Counted from the stretch's first letter, positions 1-6,370 are shown. The stretch is DNA of 8,283 nt from Atopobium sp. (GCA_015259045.1 JABZHD010000038.1:1-8283); one strand, 5' to 3'. The notes: a model not told the origin generated them from the letters alone. Program-made: numbers and translations.

Positions 1-920
1 TCAGGCAGCTGCGTATACTTGCCGACAACATAAATTCTTGTTGTGTCTTCAAGCGCATTTGCCTTGTGCATAGCGGAAGTAAATGCTTCCCAGCCGCCAA
101 GATCACTTGGACGGACTTCTAGACCAAGACGCTCAAGTACCTTTTTGTCAAATCCCTGTGCTGCCAGGTGTGCTGGAACGTCGTAAATTGAAGGCAGATC
201 ATTGTTCTCAAAAACGCAATCTGCGTCAACATCGCAGAAATTAGCGATTTTCTCGCGAATAGATTCATCCACAGAATGGCTAGAACGGCAGACGATAAAG
301 TCTGGCTGAATACCAAGGGAACGAAGCTCTTTTACGGAGTGCTGCGTAGGCTTAGTCTTGACCTCATGAGCAGCAGCAATATAAGGAACAAGACTTACGT
401 GAATAATAGCAACGTTGCTTGCGCCACGCTCTTTTCTAAACTGGCGAATTGCCTCAACAAAAGGCTGAGACTCAATATCGCCAATGGTGCCACCAAGCTC
501 TGTGATGACTACATCAGCATTAGTAACCTCTTCAATGCGAGCAAAACGAGCCTTAATTGCATCGGTTACATGAGGAATTACCTGAACTGTACCGCCAAGG
601 AAGTCTCCAGCGCGCTCACGCTGAATCAAAGACTGATAAATGAGGCCAGTGGTGAAGTTAGACTCCCTGGTAAGATTCTCGTCAATAAAGCGCTCATAAT
701 GACCAAGGTCAAGGTCAGTCTCTTTACCGTCTTCAGTGACAAAAACCTCACCATGCTGGAAAGGACTCATAGTGCCTGGGTCAACATTGAGATATGGGTC
801 AGCTTTTTGCATCATGACCTTATAGCCACGAGCCTTAAGAAGTCGGCCGAGAGATGCAGCAGTGATTCCTTTTCCAAGAGAAGAAACAACGCCACCTGTT
901 ACAAATATGTGCTTGGTCAT
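1..920 (-). CDS. pyrG: CTP synthase (glutamine hydrolysing), N-terminal part, cut by the window edge
   Basis: CTP synthase makes CTP from UTP, ATP and glutamine in the cytoplasm, the last step of pyrimidine nucleotide synthesis. The frame is open from ATG at 920 to the left edge (306 codons of the usual ~535). The synthetase domain is essentially complete: P-loop [10 protein letters not shown] at residues 9-18, [12 protein letters not shown] at 47-58, the DLDLGHYE motif with a metal-binding Asp at 71, [12 protein letters not shown] with an acidic residue at 141, and the UTP-site motif KTKPTQHS at 188-195. The last visible residues ([10 protein letters not shown]) are the start of the glutamine amidotransferase domain, whose Cys-His-Glu triad lies outside the window. 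Residue 40 is Ala where Leu or Phe is usual (KADPY). The start is supported by GGGAG six bases upstream (927-931). A 219-codon open frame on the opposite strand is only a shadow. Confidence 0.97.
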   Translation of the reverse strand, partial: MTKHIFVTGGVVSSLGKGITAASLGRLLKARGYKVMMQKADPYLNVDPGTMSPFQHGEVFVTEDGKETDLDLGHYERFIDENLTRESNFTTGLIYQSLIQRERAGDFLGGTVQVIPHVTDAIKARFARIEEVTNADVVITELGGTIGDIESQPFVEAIRQFRKERGASNVAIIHVSLVPYIAAAHEVKTKPTQHSVKELRSLGIQPDFIVCRSSHSVDESIREKIANFCDVDADCVFENNDLPSIYDVPAHLAAQGFDKKVLERLGLEVRPSDLGGWEAFTSAMHKANALEDTTRIYVVGKYTQLP

Positions 921-926
921 GGATTA

Positions 927-996
927 CTCCCGTAGGTAAGATTAGCCAATTACATTTCTACGGGTCTTTATATTATTCCGCTTTGAGACCCATAGA
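927..996 (-). promoter_or_regulatory. pyrG leader with two competing hairpins, one sequestering the ribosome binding site
   Basis: The 134-base recN-pyrG gap holds three related segments, read on the minus strand. Segment 1 (995-986, CTATGGGTCT) pairs over 10 bp with segment 2 (967-958, AGACCCGTAG), plus one extra A-U pair (996/957) and an 18-base loop. The only non-Watson-Crick pair is a G-U that is allowed in minus-strand RNA but is a mismatch on the other strand. Segment 2 also pairs perfectly over 7 bp (964-958) with segment 3 (935-929, CTACGGG), which contains part of the pyrG Shine-Dalgarno GGGAG. The two hairpins cannot form together, so one could free and the other hide the ribosome binding site. 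No U-run follows either stem, so neither looks like an intrinsic terminator. A separate short inverted repeat (AACAA-5-TTGTT) lies at 1017-1031. An A/T-rich -10-like stretch (AATAATATAAA) lies in the loop of the first hairpin; if it were a promoter, only the second hairpin would be transcribed. Confidence 0.45.
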
Positions 997-1054
997 GTCG
1001 AGAAATTTAATCTCCAAACAAATACATTGTTATGTCCATGTAGTTCTGAAAAAT

Positions 1055-2686
1055 CTAGCGGACTTCTGACAGCAGCTCATGCGCGTGAGCCAAAGAAGCC
1101 TCAGTTATAGAGCCTGAAAGCATGCGTGCAATCTCTTCTTCTCTTTGAGTACCAGAAACCTCTGTAAGAGAAGTTACAGGGAGCGCGTTATGTTCTTCTG
1201 TCTTTGAGACTACATACTGTTTAGAGGCCATAACAGCAACCTGTGGCAGGTGAGTTACCACAATCACCTGATGTGTTTTAGCAAGCTGCGCTAAAACCTC
1301 TGCAAGAGCAACGGCAGTAGCTCCACCAACGCCAGCGTCAACCTCATCAAATACAAGCGTATCGCAGACGTCAGACTCTCCTAGAACCACTTTGCATGCA
1401 AGCATAACGCGAGAAACCTCACCACCAGAGGCAATTTTTCTAAGCGGACGAGCAGTCATCTGAGCTGAAGGCTTATACATAAGCTCAATCTTTGTAGAGC
1501 CAACTTTATTCCACTGCTCAAAAGGAAGATCTTCAAAGTTCAATTCAATCTGAGCTGAACCCATCTGCAGATGACTCATTTGCTTAGTAACAGCATCACA
1601 AAGTTTTGGAGCTGCAGCAACACGAACCTTTTTAAGTGCCTGAGCCTTTACGGTAAGAGTTTCTTTTGCTTTATCTACTTCTGCCTGTGCCTCACGGACA
1701 AGCTTTTCTGTGTCTCTTGTAACCTCAAGAAGGTTTTGAGCTACCTGGTATTTCTTAAATACATCTTTCATACCAGGGCCATACGTTCTCATAAGACCCT
1801 GAAGACGAGCCATACGACTTTGCATCTCTTCAAGTGCTTCTTCATCAAAATCGAGAGATCCAACATAGCTTCTGAGCTCTGAAGAAACATCCTCAATCTC
1901 TATAAGTGCACTTGAAAGAGACTCTGCATAGTTACCTAGCGTAGCATCAAACGTTGAAGCATTTTGAAGCATCTGAACCGCATCAGAGAGTGAATCAATG
2001 ACGCCCTCATCACTTGAGAGCATCTCATGTGTTCCCCCTGCAGCTTGAAGGAGAGCCTCTGCGTGTTCAATGCGAGGAAGTTGCTCCTCTAAGTCTTCTA
2101 GCTCTCCTTCTTTGGGAGAAACCTCATCAATTCTTTGGACAAGAAATGCTGCTTCATCAATTTTTGCATTGCTTGACTGGCTTACTTCGATTACCCGCTG
2201 AAGCTCGGTAACCGCAGCATGGTAAGCATGCAAGGCATCTACATACTCTGTCTGGTAAGACTGAATGTCTGAGCCAATCCATGCGTCCAGCATGCTGACA
2301 TGATTCTTAACATCAAGCAATCTTTGGTGCTCATGCTGACCACACAGATCAATTGATGTTCCAATGCCTCCAGCCAGCTCTTTAACTGATGCCATGTGGC
2401 CATCAATCTCTACCCTGCCTCTACCATCAGCAGAGACTTTTCTAGAGACAACAATGCCCTCTTGATCTTCTGGCGAGGTAAAAAAGCGTGCCTCAACCCT
2501 AAGAGCGTCTGTTCCTTCTCTTACTGCAGAAGCATCAGCGCGCTCTCCTACTAAAAGCTTAATGGAAGATAAAAGAGCGGTTTTACCAGCACCTGTCTCT
2601 CCTGTTAAAACAGTTAAACCTGAGGCGGGTGCAAGGGAAGCATCTTCAATAAGTGCGACATTTTGCACACGAAGTTCATCAAGCAT
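1055..2686 (-). CDS. recN: DNA repair protein RecN (SMC-like ATPase)
   Basis: RecN is a cytoplasmic SMC-family ATPase that acts early in double-strand break repair, gathering broken ends before RecA-dependent recombination. At 543 residues it is close to family length (about 550-570). Visible parts are a Walker A motif GETGAGKT at 29-36, a long middle region rich in Glu, Gln, Leu and Ala consistent with the coiled-coil arms (about 150-360), the ABC signature ASGGEVS near 419-425, Walker B with D-loop (TLVFDEVDAGVGG) near 443-455, and the H-loop VVTHLPQVA near 476-484. The usual Ser after the Walker A Lys is Thr, which is functionally equivalent. The ATG lies 11 bases after the NAD kinase stop with only a weak AGG upstream, so translation is probably coupled to nadK. 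The pair sits behind a LexA box, fitting the SOS control known for recN in other bacteria. Confidence 0.96.
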   Translation of the reverse strand: MLDELRVQNVALIEDASLAPASGLTVLTGETGAGKTALLSSIKLLVGERADASAVREGTDALRVEARFFTSPEDQEGIVVSRKVSADGRGRVEIDGHMASVKELAGGIGTSIDLCGQHEHQRLLDVKNHVSMLDAWIGSDIQSYQTEYVDALHAYHAAVTELQRVIEVSQSSNAKIDEAAFLVQRIDEVSPKEGELEDLEEQLPRIEHAEALLQAAGGTHEMLSSDEGVIDSLSDAVQMLQNASTFDATLGNYAESLSSALIEIEDVSSELRSYVGSLDFDEEALEEMQSRMARLQGLMRTYGPGMKDVFKKYQVAQNLLEVTRDTEKLVREAQAEVDKAKETLTVKAQALKKVRVAAAPKLCDAVTKQMSHLQMGSAQIELNFEDLPFEQWNKVGSTKIELMYKPSAQMTARPLRKIASGGEVSRVMLACKVVLGESDVCDTLVFDEVDAGVGGATAVALAEVLAQLAKTHQVIVVTHLPQVAVMASKQYVVSKTEEHNALPVTSLTEVSGTQREEEIARMLSGSITEASLAHAHELLSEVR

Positions 2687-2697
2687 ATGCGACCTGC

Positions 2698-3555
2698 TTA
2701 CTGACCAGTTTTACCGTAAAATACACGAGAAACTGAACGATAGAAACTATCAGCGCTTCTATCAAGCAGAATAATGTCTCCTGGTCCACGGCTAATACGA
2801 GCTTTGGTAGCCATACCCTCCTCTGGATGCTTGATGTTTTGTCCATCAGAGAAGAAGTGACATGGTGCAGGTCTATCTTTTGACATGGTGATTTCAACCA
2901 CATCAGAAGGTGAGGTAAGGAATGCGCGAGCCAAAATAGTATGTGGTGCAATTGGCACACAAACCATTCCTGAGAACTCTGGCGTAACAATAGGACCACC
3001 AGCAGCAAGAGCATAACCAGTGGATCCAGTTGCTGTACTAACGACAAAGCCATCTCCGCGAAGCTTATCGATATGGTTGCCCGATACAGAAACCGTAAAC
3101 TCAACCATATCGCCTGCTCCACCTCTGGAAACAGCAAAATCATTAAGCGAGAAGGTCTTCTCGACGTGTGTTTCTCCGGAAGGAAGCTCATATTCTGTTT
3201 CTATTGCAAGCGTTGCTCTTCTAGAAACGTGGAGCTCTCCTGAAAGGGCGTCAGCTACCATCTCAATCATTTTGTTAGGGGTTGCACTGGTCAAAAAGCC
3301 AAGGTGACCATACGAAATACCCAGGATTGGAATTTCTGAATACTCAACAATTTTGGCGGCTCTCAGAAGTGTTCCGTCTCCGCCAAGAGAAATAACAAGT
3401 TGGCAATCAGAGCAATCAATAACTTTATCTGGGAACAGCTTTTTATCGTGTGCCCACTGGACATCACATCCCTGCTCAAAAAGCCATTCTTCAAGTTCAC
3501 GTGCACCAGAAACAGCAACTTCTCTTGAAAAATTTGGAACAAGAAGTACCTTCAC
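2698..3555 (-). CDS. nadK: NAD kinase
   Basis: NAD kinase phosphorylates NAD to NADP using ATP or polyphosphate, setting the cytoplasmic NADP(H) pool. Motifs with the GTG at 3555 as residue 1: GGDGT at 58-62 (catalytic Asp60), GHLGFLT at 83-89, NDFAVSR at 138-144 (the NE/D motif in its ND form), DGFVVSTATGSTGYALAAGGP from 168, and SDGQ near the C-terminus. I chose GTG at 3555 (285 residues, normal family length, beginning MKVLLVPNF) because GGGAGAG lies eight bases upstream (3564-3570). An in-frame GTG at 3606 would add 17 residues but has no Shine-Dalgarno sequence and would lie almost at the transcription start predicted from the -10 element at 3625-3630. It is the first gene of a probable nadK-recN operon; the tlyA-nadK-recN order is typical of actinobacteria. 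Confidence 0.95.
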   Translation of the reverse strand: MKVLLVPNFSREVAVSGARELEEWLFEQGCDVQWAHDKKLFPDKVIDCSDCQLVISLGGDGTLLRAAKIVEYSEIPILGISYGHLGFLTSATPNKMIEMVADALSGELHVSRRATLAIETEYELPSGETHVEKTFSLNDFAVSRGGAGDMVEFTVSVSGNHIDKLRGDGFVVSTATGSTGYALAAGGPIVTPEFSGMVCVPIAPHTILARAFLTSPSDVVEITMSKDRPAPCHFFSDGQNIKHPEEGMATKARISRGPGDIILLDRSADSFYRSVSRVFYGKTGQ

Positions 3556-3624
3556 GCAAACCACTCTCCCGATTTTGCTTGATTGCACAACTGAAACAGT
3601 TAACACGTCTGATTCGATGTACTT

Positions 3625-3653
3625 AGTATACCTAAAAAACTACGAACAATACT
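3625..3653 (-). promoter_or_regulatory. Candidate promoter for nadK-recN
   Basis: On the minus strand TATACT (3630-3625) matches the consensus -10 TATAAT at five of six positions. The expected -35 position (about 3648-3654) is poor (AGTATT or TAGTAT depending on spacing), which is common in regulated promoters. Transcription would start near 3618, giving a leader of roughly 60 bases before the GTG at 3555. A T6 run lies just upstream of the -10. Confidence 0.45.
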
Positions 3654-3661
3654 ACAAAATA

Positions 3662-3673
3662 GAACATTCGTTC
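3662..3673 (-). promoter_or_regulatory. LexA (SOS) box upstream of nadK-recN
   Basis: GAACGAATGTTC on the minus strand fits the Gram-positive/actinobacterial LexA consensus GAAC-RNRY-GTTC at every position. It lies within a longer perfect 9-bp inverted repeat with a 4-base centre (3657-3678). The box begins on the last base of the tlyA stop codon and lies just upstream of the expected -35 region. About 18 bases nearer the promoter, at 3643-3656, a degenerate second copy keeps one intact half (GTTCG on the minus strand). recN is a classic SOS gene, which makes chance less likely. The stem is A/T-rich and could also act as a weak hairpin after tlyA. Confidence 0.75.
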
Positions 3674-4479
3674 TATTTCACTATTTCTACAGAATGACTC
3701 GATACCACTGAAGCAAGATCTAAATCAATCGAACCTGCCTCAAGCTGACCAAACAGTAAATATTCCACGTTACCCTTAGCGCCGTGAATAGGACTTTCAC
3801 ACGCGCCCAAAGGACCCATATGAGCTTCCTTAAACGCATCGGAAACCTTTTGCAGCGTTTGCAGACGCACGGAAGTATCAGTCACAATACCGCCCTCGCC
3901 CACTTCTTCCCTCTTAGCTTCAAACTGCGGTTTGACCAGCGTAACAAAAACTCCTTCAGGAGCTAGAACGTCTAAAACAGAAGGAAGAATTGACAAGATT
4001 GATGTAAACGATACGTCACACACAGCAACATCAAAAACGTGCGAGTAACCCATTTCTGGCAGGGACGTAATATTTGTACGTTCGAGCAGTTCAACCCTGC
4101 TGTCTTTTCTGAGCGACCAATCAAACTGTGCATAGCCAACATCAACCGAGGTAACCGAAGCAGCCCCATTTTGAAGCAGGCAATCGGTAAAACCACCAGT
4201 TGAACAGCCAATATCTAAACATTTTTTATTTTGAACCGTAAAATCAAAAACTTCAAAGGCACGCTCGAGCTTAAGTCCGCCTCGGCTCACGTATGGAATA
4301 GCACCTTTTACGTGCAGAAATAATCCCTCGGAAACAAGCTCTCCCGCTGAAGTTAATCTTCTGTCGCGCGTTGAAACATCACCCGCAAGAATTGCGCGTA
4401 ATGCAGCTTGAGTGTCCTTGAAAAATCCTTGCCTAACCAGCTCTTTATCGAGCCTTTGGCGAGAAATGCGTTGAGCCAC
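3673..4479 (-). CDS. tlyA: TlyA family rRNA 2'-O-methyltransferase
   Basis: TlyA proteins use S-adenosylmethionine to 2'-O-methylate cytidines of 16S and, in some bacteria, 23S rRNA; in mycobacteria this modification confers capreomycin susceptibility. The 268 residues show an N-terminal S4 RNA-binding domain (about 8-65), the linker motif VSRGGLKLE (64-72), the SAM-binding motif DIGCSTGGFTD (89-99), CDVSF (154-158), and KPQFEA (183-188). Aligning by eye to the known TlyA tetrad K-D-K-E, the equivalents are K70, D155, K183 and E239, all present, so the enzyme should be active. The name haemolysin, used for some homologues, is not supported. The start is GTG at 4479; it shares one base with the xseB stop (TAGTG), which implies translational coupling. 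Confidence 0.93.
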   Translation of the reverse strand: MAQRISRQRLDKELVRQGFFKDTQAALRAILAGDVSTRDRRLTSAGELVSEGLFLHVKGAIPYVSRGGLKLERAFEVFDFTVQNKKCLDIGCSTGGFTDCLLQNGAASVTSVDVGYAQFDWSLRKDSRVELLERTNITSLPEMGYSHVFDVAVCDVSFTSILSILPSVLDVLAPEGVFVTLVKPQFEAKREEVGEGGIVTDTSVRLQTLQKVSDAFKEAHMGPLGACESPIHGAKGNVEYLLFGQLEAGSIDLDLASVVSSHSVEIVK

Positions 4480-4826
4480 TAGTGCTCATCGCTTTCTGAA
4501 ACCGCGTCATCAGACGACGTTTCATCTGCAGCTGAAACCTCAACCTGATCAGAAGGAGCTTGTTCATCAGTGGCAGCCGCTGTGTCGCTTGCGTCAGCTG
4601 CATCCCCTGCTGCCTGAGCCTGAACCAGACGTTCTTCCTCTTCTGGCGTAAACTCTGTGGTGTCAACCATGTTGACAGCCTTGGAACCTAGAGCAATTGC
4701 CTCATCAAAGAGGTCAAGAGAATGCTCCAGCGAGACGTTCTTATCGCGAACTTGATCAACAATCGAATCAAGCCTTGCGGTTATCTGGTCAAAGCTCTGA
4801 TATTCAGACGTATCGATTTTTGCCAT
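4479..4826 (-). CDS. xseB: Exodeoxyribonuclease VII small subunit with acidic C-terminal tail
   Basis: XseB is the small helical subunit of exonuclease VII, which degrades single-stranded DNA from both ends together with the catalytic XseA. Residues 10-57 carry the family core (FDQITARLDSIVDQV, then SLEHSLDLFDEAIALG at 32-47). The family is usually 70-85 residues; this one is 115. Residues 69-115 form a low-complexity tail rich in Ala, Asp, Glu and Ser with no Lys or Arg. The motif after the second helix is also weaker than usual (TTEFTPEEEERLV). No xseA gene is adjacent, whereas xseA normally lies immediately upstream. The gene begins two bases after the nusB stop and overlaps tlyA by one base, so it belongs to the same transcript. 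The family call is fairly secure; whether it works as an exonuclease VII subunit is inferred. Confidence 0.82.
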   Translation of the reverse strand: MAKIDTSEYQSFDQITARLDSIVDQVRDKNVSLEHSLDLFDEAIALGSKAVNMVDTTEFTPEEEERLVQAQAAGDAADASDTAAATDEQAPSDQVEVSAADETSSDDAVSESDEH

Positions 4827-4828
4827 AG

Positions 4829-5332
4829 CTACTCTGCATCTTCCACAGAGCTTACTGGCTCTTCTTCAGAATTGTCCTGCTCAGCAGGCTGCTTATGACA
4901 CAGAGAATAAATGTCTTCTCCAGCCTCAATATCGTCAACAATACGGCCGAGAACACCGTTAATAAAACGAGGAGAATCGTCACCACAGTAGGCGCGAGCA
5001 AGGTCAACTACCTCGTTAATAGCAACAGCAACGTCAACCTCTGGAACCTCCAGAATCTCGTAGAGAGAAATTCTTAGAAGATTGCGGTCAACAGAAGGCA
5101 TGCGATCTATTGCCCAGTCTTTTGAGTAAGCAGCAATAATGTCATCAAGATCATCTCTGATGCCGTCTGCTCCAACTGCCAGTGACTGCGCATACTCGTC
5201 AAGAGGTCCCTCGGAGAGCGTGTAGTCTCCGTCGAGGACCTCAAGAACGCTGCGATTAGTGGCTTCAGCCTGGAACAAAAGCTGTAGTGCTTGGCTACGG
5301 GCGCGGGTACGTCCAAAAAACTTAACGCTCAA
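4829..5332 (-). CDS. nusB: Transcription antitermination factor NusB
   Basis: NusB binds boxA RNA with NusE (ribosomal protein S10) and supports antitermination of rRNA operons. The all-helical family core is clear: RTRARSQALQLLFQAE near the N-terminus (8-23), WAIDRMPSVDRNLLRISLYEIL in the middle, and VAINEVVDLARAYCGDDSPRFINGVLGRI toward the end, as usual for the family. The protein has 167 residues against a usual 130-145; the excess is an acidic tail (roughly 148-167, rich in Glu, Ser and Asp). The start is TTG at 5332, chosen because a full AAGGAG lies five bases upstream (5338-5343) and no better start exists before the conserved core. It follows the Asp23-family gene by two bases and precedes xseB by two. 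Confidence 0.94.
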   Translation of the reverse strand: MSVKFFGRTRARSQALQLLFQAEATNRSVLEVLDGDYTLSEGPLDEYAQSLAVGADGIRDDLDDIIAAYSKDWAIDRMPSVDRNLLRISLYEILEVPEVDVAVAINEVVDLARAYCGDDSPRFINGVLGRIVDDIEAGEDIYSLCHKQPAEQDNSEEEPVSSVEDAE

Positions 5333-5334
5333 GC

Positions 5335-5700
5335 CTACTCCTTAGGAAAAACAAGGCTGTCAATGTAAACATCAACGGAAGCAATACTGACGCCAATCTG
5401 CTCATTTACGGCAGTTGCAACAGCAAGTCTTACCTCAGAAGCAAGCTTTGTGAAAGGATAGCCATAGAAAACGGTAAGGTGAACTCCAAGATGAAGCTGA
5501 CCGTTCTCTACGCCTGCCTCAACAGCCTTCTCTGGTGCAAGGCTTCTGCTGGTAAAGACGTTAATAAGATTGGATGCCAGTGTATCGTTTCCGCCAACGG
5601 AGGCAACACCTTCAACACTTCCAGCTGCGCCGGAGACAACCGTTGAAATTACATCTTTTGAGATGCCGATGCCTGCTATACGAAGCTCTGTTTCAGCCAT
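5335..5700 (-). CDS. Asp23/Gls24 family envelope stress-response protein (YqhY-like)
   Basis: A 121-residue cytoplasmic protein of the Asp23/Gls24 (DUF322) family. Visible family features are an N-terminal IGISKDVISTVVSGAAGSVEGVASV (about 12-36) and, in the second half, a predicted beta strand LHLGVHLTVFYGYPF followed by the helix VRLAVATAVNEQIGVSIASVDVYID. There is no signal peptide or membrane segment. Family members are linked to cell-envelope homeostasis; the Bacillus subtilis YqhY gene also lies directly before nusB and is connected with fatty-acid synthesis control, so the position here matches that subgroup better than the membrane-anchored Asp23. The ATG at 5700 has a GGGGG Shine-Dalgarno sequence (5706-5710). 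The exact molecular function is not known. Confidence 0.88.
   Translation of the reverse strand: MAETELRIAGIGISKDVISTVVSGAAGSVEGVASVGGNDTLASNLINVFTSRSLAPEKAVEAGVENGQLHLGVHLTVFYGYPFTKLASEVRLAVATAVNEQIGVSIASVDVYIDSLVFPKE
5338..5343 (-). promoter_or_regulatory. Shine-Dalgarno sequence deciding the nusB TTG start
   Basis: AAGGAG on the minus strand lies within the last two sense codons of the Asp23-family gene and five bases before TTG at 5332. It is a perfect anti-16S match and is the main reason for accepting the rare TTG start of nusB. Confidence 0.85.
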
Positions 5701-5711
5701 GTCTACCCCCT

Positions 5712-5731
5712 AAAAAAGACAAACTGTCTTT
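5712..5731 (-). terminator. Terminator-like hairpin between efp and the Asp23-family gene
   Basis: On the minus strand AAAGACA (5731-5725) pairs perfectly with TGTCTTT (5721-5715) across a 3-base loop, and the T-run continues to 5712. The stem has only two G-C pairs, so termination is probably weak. It ends one base before the GGGGG ribosome binding site of the next gene. The TGTCT arm (5721-5717) can instead pair with AGACA (5704-5700) at the start codon, enclosing the Shine-Dalgarno sequence in the loop. Confidence 0.45.
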
Positions 5732-5752
5732 GAAATAATTACTCAATACCTG

Positions 5753-5772
5753 TTGGGCGTTTATGCGCCCAA
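5753..5772 (-). terminator. G/C-rich hairpin just after efp
   Basis: TTGGGCG and CGCCCAA form a perfect 7-bp stem with a 6-base loop, starting ten bases beyond the efp stop codon. No U-run follows it directly, so it may be a 3'-end stabilising hairpin rather than a terminator on its own. Together with the weaker U-tailed hairpin at 5712-5731 it marks a likely transcript boundary or attenuation point after efp. Confidence 0.45.
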
Positions 5773-5782
5773 AGCATATGCA

Positions 5783-6346
5783 TTAAACGCGAGAAACAAA
5801 CTTGCCGTCGCGGGTGTCAACCTTAATGCGCTCACCCTGGTTCAGATACATTGGAACCTGAAGCGTTGCACCAGTCTCAATAGTTGCTGGCTTGGTGCCG
5901 CCCTGAACAGTGTCTCCCTTGAAGCCTGGGTCAGTCTCAGTGATCTCTGCCTCAATGAACATTGGAGGCTCAACACCAAGAAGCTCAGTGTCTGCATAGA
6001 GAAGCTGTGCGTTATCGTTCTCCTTGAACCAGACGCTCTTCTCGCCAATGAAATCAGCAGGAACAGCTACCTGATCGTAAGTCTCATTGTCCATGAAGTA
6101 GAAGGACTCACCGTCGTTGTAGAGGTACTGCATCTCTTTGGTGAGCAGAAGAACGTTCTCAAACTTGGTGCCAGCGTTGCAGGTCTGATCAATAACGCGG
6201 CCAGAACGAAGGTCACGAATCTTATAGCGGACAAAAGCGCCGCCCTTACCTGGCTTTACATGCTGGAACTCAACGATGGTGTAGTACTTATCGTTAATCT
6301 TAAGGCCAAGGCCGTTCTTAAAATCTGCGGTGCTGATAGTTGCCAC
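5783..6346 (-). CDS. efp: Translation elongation factor P
   Basis: EF-P binds between the ribosomal P and E sites and relieves stalling at consecutive prolines. The 187-residue length is standard. Domain I begins ISTADFKNGLGLKIN and contains the tip loop VKPGKGGAFVR with Lys34 at the position that is modified in some bacteria; the KPGKGG form is typical. Domains II and III follow (for example FYFMDNETYDQ, and the conserved VEPPMFIEAEITETDPGFKGDT segment split here as VEPPMFIEAEI and TDPGFKGDTVQGGTKPAT), ending in the family motif GERIKVDTRDGKFVSRV. The start is GTG at 6346; upstream there is only a partial AAAGAG Shine-Dalgarno sequence, but no other start fits the conserved N-terminus. No modification enzyme is seen nearby. 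Confidence 0.97.
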   Translation of the reverse strand: MATISTADFKNGLGLKINDKYYTIVEFQHVKPGKGGAFVRYKIRDLRSGRVIDQTCNAGTKFENVLLLTKEMQYLYNDGESFYFMDNETYDQVAVPADFIGEKSVWFKENDNAQLLYADTELLGVEPPMFIEAEITETDPGFKGDTVQGGTKPATIETGATLQVPMYLNQGERIKVDTRDGKFVSRV

Positions 6347-6370
6347 GTCTAACTCTTTTCACTCGATAAA

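Noticed and set aside
276..935. A 219-codon open frame on the plus strand
   Set aside because: It lies antisense to pyrG, whose minus-strand frame contains every CTP synthase motif; the plus-strand translation has no recognisable family features and is a shadow.
2679..3191. A 170-codon minus-strand frame overlapping NAD kinase
   Set aside because: It is an alternative frame of nadK, with a Leu-rich composition typical of frame-shifted translation and no recognisable domain.
3556..3606. N-terminal extension of NAD kinase from GTG at 3606
   Set aside because: There is no Shine-Dalgarno sequence for it, it would nearly coincide with the predicted transcription start, and the family N-terminus (MKVLLVPNF) begins exactly at GTG 3555, which has GGGAGAG upstream.
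3657..3678. Reading the inverted repeat only as the tlyA terminator
   Set aside because: The stem is A/T-rich and is not followed directly by a U-run (the T6 run is about 20 bases further on), whereas its centre matches the LexA consensus exactly.
3673..4479. Annotating TlyA as a haemolysin or toxin
   Set aside because: The S4 domain, SAM motif and intact K-D-K-E catalytic set identify an rRNA methyltransferase; the haemolysin label is historical.
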